Positions 32,720 to 43,739 of a stretch of 64,000 bases of DNA are shown one piece after another. Origin of the DNA: Atriophallophorus winterbourni (Eukaryota > Platyhelminthes > Trematoda > Plagiorchiida > Microphallidae); the NCBI GenBank assembly GCA_013407085.1, contig JACCGJ010000666.1, positions 1-64,000 on the forward strand, read 5' to 3'. The first letter of the stretch is position 1, and each line of letters opens with the position of its first letter. The translations under genes and the position numbers were made by a program. The notes under the pieces are model-generated. The model was not told where the DNA came from and did not search any database. It worked only from the letters and a program-made list of their open reading frames with translations.

Positions 32720-34290
32720 TGATGTATACTGAGGAATACAATTTTGCTGCCCCAAACCATTTTCTATTAGCTTTTGATGAAATCTAAGTATTCTAAATGG
32801 CAGGAATGAAGCCATGCTGCGAAGAGAAAAAAGATATAGGTTTAAGATATTCTAGTATCGTTTTCTTTCACATTTTTCAAATAAGAAAGATAAAGTATAA
32901 TAGCTGTATGGCTTATCGATCGGGAGTCCGTAACTAACTGTTTTGAGCCTTATTTGAATCTGGGTATAAAAATTGAGTGTTCCCATTCTGCCGGAAAGAT
33001 ACCAGATTCGATAGATGCGTCCAGCAAGAAAAGTTGAATTATTTGCTACCCATTTTGCATAAGACTGTAGGTATGCCTGCTATGTCTGGTTTCAGATTGA
33101 CAGTTGCTTGCTGAAAGAATTTACTTATGTCACTCATATTGATACTCAGAATAATCGGTGTACCAGTCGCGGAAGTTGATTGGTTTAATAAATTTATTTT
33201 GACTTGTTGTAGGTGGAGTAAAAGTATAGAAGGAATTCTTCACAGATAACATCGGGGAAACAAATGAATTTTTAGTGGACCCAAAATAAGTCTGCACTAC
33301 ACACAATACAACAAAAATGGAATAAACTCACTAAAAGACCAAAGGAGCAAGTGTCCAAAGAAAGTTTCATGAAGAAGTAAGAACGATTCGAAGAAGAGCG
33401 AAAATGTCGTGCCTTTCCTAATCAAAATATGTAGCTTATATTATTTGTTTTGTTTTCTGGTCTTTCGTCAATTTTGTATGCTTAATGACGTTATATGACG
33501 CCTCCGAAAATAACTCTTCAATTTTTGAATGAAATGTTGAAGAGGCTGTTGTGAAATCACTAGAGAGAAGGATCATCTCCAGTATTCTGTACTAATCAAT
33601 TCTGAAAATTGTTTCCAAGTAATATGGATGTGGGTGTGCTTATCATGAGATGTCTTAGAAAAGTTGGCAGAAGAAGTGGCGCATAATATGTTTAAAAATA
33701 ATATTTTATGGTCTCTGTTAAAGAACAATAAAAATACATCCTGGTTAAATAAGGACAGGTTCGATTTGAGAATAGAACTAGGATAAAATAATTTCTAGTA
33801 GGTTGCTCAATAAATTGCCTGAATCCTACCAAGTCTAGCGTTCTGATGAATGGTGAGTAGCAACTGTGATATGCAGGATCGTACCAGGTTAACTTTGGCA
33901 TGTTGAGGTCGCCAGCAATGATTTTTTTATTGCGCGTGGTGTAAAGATGCTGCAATAAACGCACAAGTTAAATAATCGATTCTGGAGATGGTTGTAGATA
34001 ATTAATAATACATGCAATCTATTAAGAGATCTAAAGATGTTAATACAATCCATGTTGAGTCTTCGAGTTATGATAGACAATGTGAAGTAAAGGTGTCAGC
34101 CGTAAACCTGGAATGAACATAGATAAGAGTACGGACACCACGTTTCAATGTTCGATTATACCGGAATGTCTGTTAATTTGGTACAAAAAGTGTTGAATTA
34201 AGCTGGTACTCTCGTGTCGAGGTTTCAGTTATATGTATAATGTCTAATGAGTTCGAAATCAGAAAAAATTTCGTAATTCGGATTTTATGT
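32720..34290 (-). repeat. Tandem duplication unit 2
   Basis: This is the partner of 31110-32715, with TCGATCGGGAGTCCGTAACT at 32916 and IIAGDLNMPKLTWYDP (33964-33692). The two units differ by several percent. Both keep the same inner frame breaks, so the LINE was already dead when it duplicated. Confidence 0.85.
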
Positions 34291-34690
34291 GTAATTGATC
34301 TAATAATTAAAAATTAGATCCTAAAAGTAGAAGGAGCGAAATTAAAAGAAGTGATAATAGTTTGATGGAAAAATATAGGGCAATTGATATTCAATTTATT
34401 ATTTGCAGAAAAAATAGCATGGCCATAAAAAAGCGTTTTTGCATTAATTGGGGTTTACATCGGTTGTAAAATGGGAGGTCTTGAGCCTTGTAATCATAAT
34501 AGTAAAGTGATGGAGTACAATGACCAGGTGTATAATGAAAGGGTCTATGAATACAGTCGTATTTAATCGGTGACTGATTATAGTGCATACGGAGGTATGG
34601 TAGTTGACTACGGTAACTGACATCATGTGTGCGCCTATTATTTTTATTGACAAAAGTTACTCGTTTGTTTAAGAGCTTCATGACTACAGT
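34291..34690 (-). pseudogene. LINE-C ORF1 C-terminal fragment
   Basis: The minus frame 34681-34391 is rich in Tyr, His and Asn (NNRRTHDVSYRSQLPYLRMH and on), like the tail of LINE-C ORF1 before the endonuclease. It supports one minus LINE from 34690 to 30430 with an internal tandem duplication. Confidence 0.45.
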
Positions 34691-35261
34691 GTTTCTTTAT
34701 GAGCTAGGGTTATAAAATAGCTTGCTTATGTGTAAATGTAGGTAAGCAAAATGATCGCTCAGAAGCCAGTAGTGTTCTGTCTACCATGTCGTTGGATGCA
34801 GAAGTTGTTGAAGCTGGGCTCCTTGTAGGTGTACTAACTATTGATGAATCATACTGCATCCTTTCATTTGCGTCAGACGATGATTGCTTTAGAGGTATAA
34901 TAGTAATGAGTGCAAACAGAACGGAATCGATCTTTTAAATGAGTTTTGCCCCATTCTATAAGTGCTTGTACACATGGGAATAAACAGGTCAGTCGTACCA
35001 ACCTTATCCAACAGTAACATACAAGCACAACATATCTAACATTCTTCCACTCTTATGAATGCTAATCCTTACCTGATTAGTGCAAGCAACACAAACCGGT
35101 TTTTGATTTTGAATTAAATGCATTCTAACGAGAAATTTTGTTCACTATCATGTGTATGAACCCTTTATACAGGGGTTTCGACTCAGATTTTTTGTTCAAG
35201 CAGTTTTCGCATTGTTTCCTTAATCAAAAGGCTCTCAGATTGTAAAGACCTCTAATAACAA
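34691..35261. other. Unassigned stretch
   Basis: No clear domain is seen. It may hold decayed ORF1 of either neighbouring LINE. Confidence 0.4.
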
Positions 35262-35511
35262 CAAGCGGGGTTTCATAAAGCTAATAGATTCTCGTTACGA
35301 AGTAACGTCCAATCGAAGGCGCCGTTCATCCAAAAAGGATGTGGCTTCATCAGCTGCAGAAATCTTGGAAGCGTCCGAGGATGAGGTCTGTGGTCGTAGT
35401 ATTATTCCTGTAATTCCAAGGCTCGTGGTTATTAACCTGCAGTGTACAGCTGGTGCTCAGGCCGCACCAGGTGACTCGGCTATCGCAAGCAGCACACCAA
35501 AAACGTGCTGA
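35262..35511 (+). pseudogene. LINE-B ORF1 tail
   Basis: The frame reads KRGFIKLIDSRYEVTSNRRR, then SSKKDVASSAAEILEASEDE and PAP-like text to TGA at 35509. It is basic then acidic, Ser/Ala-rich, and overlaps the start of the endonuclease frame. No zinc knuckle is visible. Assignment rests on position just upstream of ORF2. Confidence 0.45.
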
Positions 35512-36628
35512 CATCTCGGGTACTCCCCCCGAGAATCACACAGGACTAAATGGGAATAGATTACTTGACACTGCCGCCACAGTGCTACTCTGTAATGCAA
35601 GTAGCATCAGAAACAAATGGTCTGAACTCCCCATCCTTGCACAAGAGTTAAGACCGTATGTAATTGCACTGACAGAAACCTGGCTCTCTGCATTTGATGA
35701 CATTCCCGATATAGTTGGTAACAGCTATTCCGTGATCAGGTGTGATAGACCGGGTGCATTACAAGGTGGCGGTGTTGCTATTCTTCTCAGGTTAGGCCTC
35801 CGTACCTCAGAGTTAAACGTTAGGCTTGGCACGCGCAATGTGCAACTTAGCTCCTGTCTCATTCACTCCTATAAGCAATCTACGGTAATAGCGTGCGTTT
35901 ATTTGAGTCCCCATTCAGGAGTACAGGATATGTATAACTTGCTTGAGAATTTGAGTTCACTACGTGCGCTTGGGTCTCAGGTTCTTATGGTGGGTGACTT
36001 TAATCTACCACACATATCTTGGCCTAACCAGAGGTGCCAAGCTGATAGGATGTCTGAGGACTTCATAGAATGAACCCACAGATATGCTATGAGCCAACAT
36101 GTAACTGAGCCTACAAGGTTCCGGCATGGCTGTGAACCTTCGGTCCTGGATCTTGTTATATCTTCGAATGAGCAAATGGTTCGACAGGTGCAATATCTTT
36201 TCCCACTAGGGAAAAGTGATCACATCATGATTAGCTTCCAGCTACTTCTCAGGTATGACAAACCGCCTCCGAAACTAAAGCGCAACTTCAATAGGGTAGA
36301 CTGGAGTGTTGTCTCAGAAGAAGCAGATCAGATCTTGTCACAATCTCCTGGTGATGATATGGCAGCAAACTGGCAGCTTATTCACCATTGTCTGTCCACA
36401 CTGCAAGACAGATTTGCTCCGTTGGTGCATGTCAAAAGACGCAACAAGCCACAGTGGTGGACACCATCGATGCGCCGTGGTATTAAAATCCGGGACCGTG
36501 CCTGGAAAACTTACAAAGCTTCTCAGACACAATGGGCCTGGACAAGGTATAAACTACTTAGAAATAAGGCTGTGGAAGCCAACGTAAGGCAAAACGTGAA
36601 TTTGAGGCACGACTATCATGTAATATAA
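35453..36628 (+). pseudogene. LINE-B endonuclease domain with one in-frame TGA
   Basis: Endonuclease landmarks are LLCNASSIRNKW, VIALTETWLSAF, LQGGGVAILL, IACVYLSPHSG, MVGDFNLPHISWP and, after the TGA at 36071, LGKSDHIMISF. The frame before and after the stop is the same, so a single substitution separates the two halves. After VNRVDWSVV the inter-domain linker runs to a frameshift near 36585, beyond which the frame ending in the RT continues (KREFEARL...). Confidence 0.85.
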
Positions 36629-36807
36629 GACAGTGCCCAAAGCGTTTCTATAGCTATGCACAATCCAAAGGCAAAACTCGCGATTGCATAGGCAACCTTC
36701 AACTGGACAATGGATCTCAACTAGATTCAGATTCTAAAAAGGCTTCGGCTTTTCTCGAACATTTTCGAGCTGTTCAGAGGCCTGATCGCCAAACTGATCT
36801 CTCGAAT

Positions 36808-38364
36808 ATGACAGTGGACATAAGGTCAGATAGCGTTCCTACCCTAGATGAAATAATTTTCACTGATAATGAGGTCAGGCTTGCACTTGAAGCAACAAAT
36901 CCACATAAATCTGCGGGCCCGGATGGTATTCACCCTCAATTTATTAAGAACCTGGCGCCTGTATTAGCACAACCGGTGGGTCGTCTCTTTAACGCATCCT
37001 TAAGGTATGGGTATATTCCTAGTGCATGGAAGCAGGCTGATGTGATACCTATACATAAAGGTGGCAGTCGATCTTCAGTTTGCAACTACAGACCTGTAAG
37101 CCTTACTAGTATCCTTTGCAAAACCCTAGAGAGACTTATTAGGGACAAGATCTGTCGACACCTTGTCTCTGGTTCGTTACTAAACTCTGCTCAGCATGGT
37201 TTTCTAAAAGGGAAGTCTTGCCTAACGAACCTATTATGTTTTCTAAATGAAGTCACTAGGAGGCTAGATAAAGGCCTTCAGGTCGAAGTTCTCTACTTGG
37301 ACTTCTGTAAAGCCTTTGACTCGGTAAACCACAGGTTGCTTGCAATGAAGATCGGACAAATAGGTATCGATGGCCCTCTAAAGAACTGGATCACAAGTTT
37401 CTTGAGCAATCGGTATTTTCGCGTTCACATAGGCAATATGTATTCCGCGAAAGCAGGAGTTGTTAGTGGAGTCCCGCAGGGTTCAGTACTAGGCCCACTA
37501 CTCTTTCTTATCTTCATCGATGATTTGGCATCCTCGCTTAAGTGTCCCTGCTATATGTTTGCAGACGATGTCAAGTTTATCGGATCGCTGAACGAACAGG
37601 ATCTTTTTGAGGATATAGAAAAGGTCATCAAGTGGTCTTCCACGTGGGATATACCAATCAACTTCTCCAAAAGCTATCTTCTGTCCAAAGCTGCAACGAA
37701 GCTGCAGGTTGCTGGACCTGATAACATACTGGAGATAACTGGGGTATCAAAAGTCCGGGACTTAAGTATTGCGGTTTCAGCGGACTTTAAATGGGCTGAT
37801 CAATGTGCAGCTGCTGCACAACGCGCTAGGAACCAGCTCTTTCGCCTCCGATCAGTTTTATCCTGCAGGTCCCCGGAGGTTTTCATCCCATTGTATAAAG
37901 CGATAGTGAGACCTCATCTCGAGTATTGCGTTCAAGCTTGGTCTCCTTACTTGAAAAAGGACATTGCCACGCTTGAAGGTGTTAAGCGCCTAGCTACTCG
38001 TATGATTAAAGGGCAATCTGGGAAGTCATATGAACAACGATTGTTGAGTCTAGATCTCTTCTCGCTAAAAAGAAGGCGACTACGTGGGGATCTGATCGAG
38101 ACCTTTAGAATCGTTAGAGGCTTTAGTTCTATTGATCCGGCTGATATGTATGCTCTTGCGCCAGTGGTAGGTACTCGAGGCCATTCACTGAAACTGGCAA
38201 AACAACATGTTAGGTCTAATGCACGTAAGCACTTCTTTAGCGAAAGGGTAGTGAATCATTGGAACTGTCTGCCCGAAGAGGTAGTTTGTTCTACTTCAGT
38301 AACGTGCTTCAAAGATAGACTAGACTCGATCTGGCGCTCTGTGTTTCCAAATTTTTATCCCTAA
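36808..38364 (+). CDS. LINE-B reverse transcriptase, intact open frame
   Basis: This 518-codon frame contains all RT motifs: NPHKSAGPDGIHPQFIKNL, WKQADVIPIHKGGS, NYRPVSLTSILCKTLERLI, SAQHGFLKGKSCLTNLL, YLDFCKAFDSVNHRLL, SGVPQGSVLGPLLFLIFIDD, MFADDVKFIG (both catalytic Asp present). The thumb (LEYCVQAWSPYLKKD) and a C-terminus with FFSERVVNHWNCLPEEVV follow. The open frame also extends upstream to about 36590. It reverse-transcribes the element RNA in related elements, but here the endonuclease is separated by a stop and a frameshift, so autonomous activity is unlikely. Confidence 0.88.
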   Translation: MTVDIRSDSVPTLDEIIFTDNEVRLALEATNPHKSAGPDGIHPQFIKNLAPVLAQPVGRLFNASLRYGYIPSAWKQADVIPIHKGGSRSSVCNYRPVSLTSILCKTLERLIRDKICRHLVSGSLLNSAQHGFLKGKSCLTNLLCFLNEVTRRLDKGLQVEVLYLDFCKAFDSVNHRLLAMKIGQIGIDGPLKNWITSFLSNRYFRVHIGNMYSAKAGVVSGVPQGSVLGPLLFLIFIDDLASSLKCPCYMFADDVKFIGSLNEQDLFEDIEKVIKWSSTWDIPINFSKSYLLSKAATKLQVAGPDNILEITGVSKVRDLSIAVSADFKWADQCAAAAQRARNQLFRLRSVLSCRSPEVFIPLYKAIVRPHLEYCVQAWSPYLKKDIATLEGVKRLATRMIKGQSGKSYEQRLLSLDLFSLKRRRLRGDLIETFRIVRGFSSIDPADMYALAPVVGTRGHSLKLAKQHVRSNARKHFFSERVVNHWNCLPEEVVCSTSVTCFKDRLDSIWRSVFPNFYP

Positions 38365-38486
38365 TTTTATAGTTGTTCTTCAATTTGTCGTTGGAACGCA
38401 CTATGCCTCTCCTCACCTGTTGGGTGAGGGAGTTTTTCTGTTGCATTCCAGCCAAAGTCATACCAGAAGAATATTGAACCTACTAT

Positions 38487-38795
38487 TCGAAGTGGTGGAC
38501 GCTCTTTTGGCTTACCACCGGAAGTATTCTGGACGCTCGATTGGCGACTGCCACATATCGTCCTGTGCAAACTGAACTGAACTGAACTGAACCCGGATAA
38601 TCTCTTGGCTTCGCGATCGGCGGAGATTTCAAACAGACAAAAACAATATACGTTTTGGCAGTGGTGGGTGCTTCTCTGCAGCTTTCCACCGAAAGAAATT
38701 CTGGACGCTCGATTGGCTTGTTAGCCACATACTGTCCTGTGCAAACTGAACTGAACTGAACTGAACTGAACTGAACTTGAACTTGAACTTGAAAT
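38487..38795 (+). repeat. Two LINE-B-type tails ending in (TGAAC)n, copy 2
   Basis: Units 38487-38592 and 38660-38795 correspond to 13482-13775. The pentamer run in the second unit is longer than in copy 1. Confidence 0.7.
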
Positions 38796-38921
38796 TTGGC
38801 GGTGCATACAAACGTCAAAATTTGATCGCGGTTTCATATTTATGGCACAAATACCTCGTTTCGGCGTGTCGTCTAAATTTCGAGGCAAAGGTATAAACTG
38901 CCGCATTTTTAATGTCTATAG

Positions 38922-39043
38922 TTGAAGGTGAGGAAAGTACAGGTAAAAATGAACCTGCCGGTGAACCCCCAATGGAATCCGGTTATCTGGACGTACCAGC
39001 ATCAAGTGGCAATAGTAGTGGCTCCAGTAGTGTGAAACGAACT
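38922..39043 (+). other. Exon-like segment in duplicated block (copy 2)
   Basis: Same 122-nt length, splice-like borders and open frame as 13907-14028, with several amino-acid-changing differences (for example STG for STI, AGEPPME for AVEPPVE). No domain is recognised. Confidence 0.35.
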
Positions 39044-39116
39044 GTAAGTTTTGACTTTTTGCTCATGTATTATATTTTATTTTACATTTGGGATTTAGAA
39101 TCTTTTAAAATAAACA

Positions 39117-39370
39117 TTGTCAGTATTTAATTTTATTAAACAAAAAATAATTGTTAACTTGTGGAATTCGCTTTCGGAAGAGGTTATTGCAGCAAGATCT
39201 GAAAATCAATTGAAGCAACTTGTGGATAATGTACTGCCTGTAATCACTGGGAATTTGTACAACACTGGACAGGATTTCTTTAATGGAGGTTCTTCTGGAC
39301 TATGTGGCTGACAGAAAAAGAGGCGGCTTACAGAGGCTTGACCCTCTGTCGTCTATAAAGAAGAAGTTAT
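39117..39370 (+). pseudogene. LINE-A 3' tail (plus strand), copy 2
   Basis: It is near-identical to 14102-14355 with few substitutions. It has the same stem at the 3' end. Confidence 0.78.
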
Positions 39371-40028
39371 TACCGCTTTCTAATTTCATTTTGTAACGGT
39401 ATTACAGGAAGATAGTCGACCAAATCGAAATGGCTTCCCAGATTCTTTTGGAAATGTGCTTGAAAACACCAGCCATTACCAAGATTAATTCTTAGGGTGC
39501 ACAGCCGTGTGTACCTGTGAATGGAAGATGGGAGAGTTCTCATCACCGAAAGGTGAGAGAGTTAATGCATGTTACATGTCCGATCGAATGAAAAGACGAT
39601 GAACAATAGCTTATTTCGAAAAAACGAAAAAATAGAAAAGAAACGCTTTTTTGTGTTTTAAAAAAATTCCAAATATTTTTGATTTTGCTATCCAGCATTG
39701 TTAATATTTATGCCCACGTTCCGTCAATCCGAATGTTCGGCATTCTGACTAAATTTGTGGTTCAAATTTCATAATGTTGACAATTTTAATCATTAAGTCT
39801 GTAAAGAACGTGCAATAAGAATTGGTTCATGCGATAGAAATGCCTATATTCACAGGATAAAGCAGGAAAACTCTGCAATGTGGCAAGTTTCACAAAATCT
39901 CAAACAATGGGTTAAAGTCAAAACTTTTTAAAGTACGTGCGCTTTTAAATATTGTAGTAAGGAACGGATTTCTTTTTTCATCGTAATGTTTCAACGTAAA
40001 AGTCGACTGTAAAACCGCGTGTCCGGAT

Positions 40029-43000
40029 CTTCTTGATAGACGACAGAGGGTCAGGCCCTTGTAAGCCGCCTCTCTTTCTATCATCAACATAGTCCAGAAG
40101 AACCTCCGTTGAAGAAATCCTGTCCACTGTTGTACAGCTTCCTAGTGATTACAGGCAGTACATTATCCACTAGTTGCTTGAACTTGTTTTCAGATCTTGC
40201 TGCAATAAGCTCTTCTGGAAGCGCATTCCACAAGTTAACAATTCTTGTTGATATCATAAAGCCCTGTGTTAGGCGTGGCGTTCTTAACTTTTGGATCTTT
40301 AGAGCGTGGCCATGGTTTCGTGAGCCCGTTACGAGATGGAAAACCTAGCGCAGTTCGTCACCACAGGATCCCAGTAATATGCGACGAGTTAGCAGCACCG
40401 AATACTGAGCGACATGAGGTTGGGTTGTTGAACTCTCTCAATATAAAGAGTTGATTTCAATCCTTATACTCTTTTCGTCGCCCGCCGTTGCACTTTTCCA
40501 GCTGGGCACGTTCTCCATTAGTTTGTGGAAAGGCTGCTGGCAAGCCAGATTTCAAAACTGGTCTCACGTATGTCGAATAAAGAAGGCGAAACATTTGTTG
40601 TGTAATCGCTGAGAACGACTGACTAATAGCCCACCATACGGGGATTGCGTCAGCAGCTTTTCTCTTCGTATCCTCCTTGTATTTAAGCGACCATGTCACA
40701 ATAGTACCCACTTCATGTTCAATATCAACACGTTTAAGTTGATGATCCCCGCAGAAGCACGTACTTTCAGGCGTGCTTAGCCCCAAGAGCATTACTGCGC
40801 ATTTCTGTCGGTTTACAGGAAGCTGCCACTTTACCGTTAAACTAAGCAATTTGCCAAATCGATTTTGAAAACTTTACTGTCAGCAGAAGAGCTTACGGTA
40901 CCCCAAAGTTTCAGATAAGCGGCAAAAATAGACAATTCAGATTTAATGAATCTGGGAGGTCATTGACTTATACTTTGAAAATTAACGGACTGAGAACAGA
41001 TCCCTATGGAACCCTGGAAGTTGGACGTGTAGTCGGCAGCTTAACTCCGTTAACCTCGACTTGTGTATAGCTGTCAGTAAGTAAGTCCTCAATCAATTCA
41101 GAACAGGCCTCTTCAAGCCAAAAACAGAGAGCTTAAGAAACGGTTGTTTGAATAAGACATGGTCAAAAGCCTTACTGAAATCAATGAAGGTAGTGACTAC
41201 CGGGTGCCTCAGATCGAGTTCTGCACACCACTGCTCGCGTGATCGTTTTCACGTAAAACCACGCTGAACAGATTTTAGCTGACTGGCTGTAAAGAGAAAA
41301 TCTTCTATCTGTGTTTTTCAACTGTCGTTCCAGAGTTTTTCTAACTACATAGTAAGCGGACGGTATTTAGCCGGATCACTGGTTTCACTGGCTTTATACG
41401 TTGGTTTGACAATACCGTACATCCAATCTTATGGTAGCCTACCAAACCTCATGGATAAACTAAGGATTAGCGCCAGTGTTTTGCCTATGATACCCGCCAA
41501 TACCTTTAAAAGCATTGGGTGTGTTACATCCGGACCGGGCGCTCAGTGTACATAGAGTCGTTGAAGTAAATATAGCACCGTCTGCGATGATCAGGATATC
41601 CGACATTTCGTCGCTGTTCTCATGAATCATTGAAATGGGAAACTTCTTTGTGTAAACCGAACCGTACTGAGCGTCGAGAAGAACTGCTTTACGTTCATTT
41701 TCATGTTCGGTCGATCCACTCATAGATCTCAAGCAAGGTACCCATTGAGATGCATTAGCTCTACTTCTAATGTACGTAAACAAGCGTTTTGAAACTGAAT
41801 TGGCTTCGTCCACCAAAAGAGTTTCATAATTCTTCCTTTTATCTCTTTGTAGGTAGGCACACTTGTTGCGGATAACTTTGTAGGCTTCATGGTCATCGGT
41901 GCACCCGCTATAAGAGAACTTCCGCTGCAAATACTTTCTTTTCTTCGTGTATTTACGAATAATGCTATCAAGCCATGGCGGCTCTTTAGGGGGGATCTTC
42001 CATTCATCAATGGGTCGTGATTTTCATGCGATCTGATTTTACTAAAAAAAAGTCCAAACGACGGGTATCAATATTCGTAAATGGAGGGAGTGACCAGCCA
42101 ATCGAGTCTGCAGACGTGCTTAGACTCTATCTAATTTTAAGTTGTTTCTCCGGGCATTCGTTCGTATTCTCGGTTGAAGACCTTTATTCGCAACGAACCA
42201 TAAAGAGCAGTGATCGCTTCAACCAATAGGAGTCTCAATCGATAGATTCGTAACATCGGAAAATCTTGATGTGACCGCCAAATGCAATTTCGAAGGAACT
42301 TGCCCGACACATATCCTCCTGGAATCGTTTAAATTCTGCACCAAATTCAGTTTCAAAATCGTATCTATGAATTCTTGTTGGAACGGTTCACCACTGGAAA
42401 CTAAATCCTCCCAGTTTATATCGGGAGTATTCATATCTCCAAGAATTATACAGTCGCCAGTGATACCATGCCGTTTGATTTGAGAACATAACGCAGGAAC
42501 GTAAGCGCTAGGCGAGCGGTAAATGACCACAATTATTGCATCTCCGGAGATAGATTTCACCTTACACGAGATGCTTTCAGCATTTCCAGCATCATGTTGA
42601 AATCTTTTCAATACTTCCACTCTTTAAAGTATACAGCAACGCCACCGGCAGATCTCTAAGCTACTCTGTTACTTCTGAACAGCGTATAATGTGGTAGCGC
42701 GCACTTCATATCAGATATATCATTTATTAACCAGGATTCCTTAACAGCAATTATATCTGGCTTTCGCCGACAGACAATTTCCTTAACATCGTCAAGTTTA
42801 TTTTGTAGAATCCTCGCGTTGAAAAGCAATACTTGGAATCATTTTCACAGAAGAATTAACTAGACTAGGACTGACAGTGGCTTCCAACGAATGTGTGGTT
42901 TCCTCCTCACTACCCGAAAATCCACTGTATCTAGATCTACCTAGCCAGCTTCCCTACGTGCTCACAACTTTGGGTGGCTGTTTTGATTTTAATTCTATAC

Positions 43001-43590
43001 GTTTAATGCATCATCCGTACTAATACCATTTTGTAAACGGTTTGTAGTCGAGGAAGCGACGTAAGCAAACGTGCTCAGGGATGCAAATGGCACGCAAACC
43101 TGCTCCACATATAGGTGGTGTTTGTCCACCACCGAGGTTGAGTCACCGTCTCCTCCGTCGAGCCCTTTAGCGCTTTTAGTAGATGCACCTACGACTTTAT
43201 TGTGACTACCTCCGTGTCTACATTTGATGGTGGAAGGCATATTTTACATACCGTGCTAATAATATCGCATGATGTTTCTGAAACCATCGATATGTCTTGG
43301 CTTCATTCATCCGCATCGAATATGCATCCATTTGAAGCATATTTCACATTGTACAGCTTTTGCGTTATCGGCAACCTGTTTAGAGCATACAGGGCAAAAG
43401 TCACAAGAACAAGAATCGGGGCCCCCATTCCCTTGGATCTTTGCAGTAGGTGCTGTATTATCTACCTTTGCAGATTTTCTAGTCAAAACCACGTTGGAAT
43501 CCGTTAATAATCAAATAAATTCAATATCCAAAGATTCGTACGAAGCGAAATTCCACATTGACCTCCAAATTCAAAATTTTGTTTAATATA
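40029..43590 (-). mobile_element. LINE-A, full-span decayed copy with PHD-bearing ORF1
   Basis: The 3' two thirds equal 15015-17620. Upstream, which is lost in the gap for the other copy, the minus strand shows the endonuclease start (LDDVKEIVCRRKPDIIAVKE then SWL, HYTLFRSNRV, GGVAVYFKEWKY at 42850-42600). Next is a Ser/Gly-rich ORF1 part (43240-42995) and an N-terminal PHD finger (43492-43220). Many stops break the RT, so it is a fossil. The 5' end is near 43590, where similarity to 335-430 ends. Confidence 0.78.
43220..43492 (-). pseudogene. PHD-type zinc finger of LINE-A ORF1
   Basis: Starting MVLTRKSAKVDNTAPTAK, the minus strand gives FCPVCSKQV, VQCEICFKWMHIRCG and, across one in-frame stop, TVCKICLPPSN. 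The Cys2-Cys2-His-Cys-Cys2 spacing is that of a PHD finger. PHD fingers are known in ORF1 of CR1-like LINEs. A second copy is at 116-334. Confidence 0.7.
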
Positions 43591-43739
43591 CACAGAAGTC
43601 GTACGGGTTACTTCGAGGACATTAAGCTGAAACGTGCGGTTAGACGTCAAAATAAATTGGTATTTATGATCCAAAAAAGACAAACAAACAAAAGTAGAAA
43701 AAAATGAAAATTTATAAGATACCACAGAACTTACACAAC

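Larger units (their letters stand above)
35262..38460 (+). mobile_element. LINE-B, nearly full-length CR1/Jockey-like element
   Basis: In order: the end of an ORF1-like frame (35262-35511), an endonuclease (35453-36260), and RT with thumb and C-terminus (36640-38364). Last comes a 3' untranslated region with a strong stem (CTCCTCACC...GGTGAGGGAG at 38408-38433). Only two disabling changes are seen in ORF2: an in-frame TGA at 36071-36073 and a frameshift near 36585. It is the least damaged retroelement in the window. Confidence 0.85.
38150..42634. repeat. Duplicated block, copy 2
   Basis: This is the partner of 13136-17620. Here the block continues past 42634 without a gap. Confidence 0.9.

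Noticed and set aside
35250..38460. Possible host reverse transcriptase gene (telomerase or domesticated RT)
   Set aside because: The endonuclease-RT order, 3' stem, repeated tails and second copy at 10858 mark it as a LINE.
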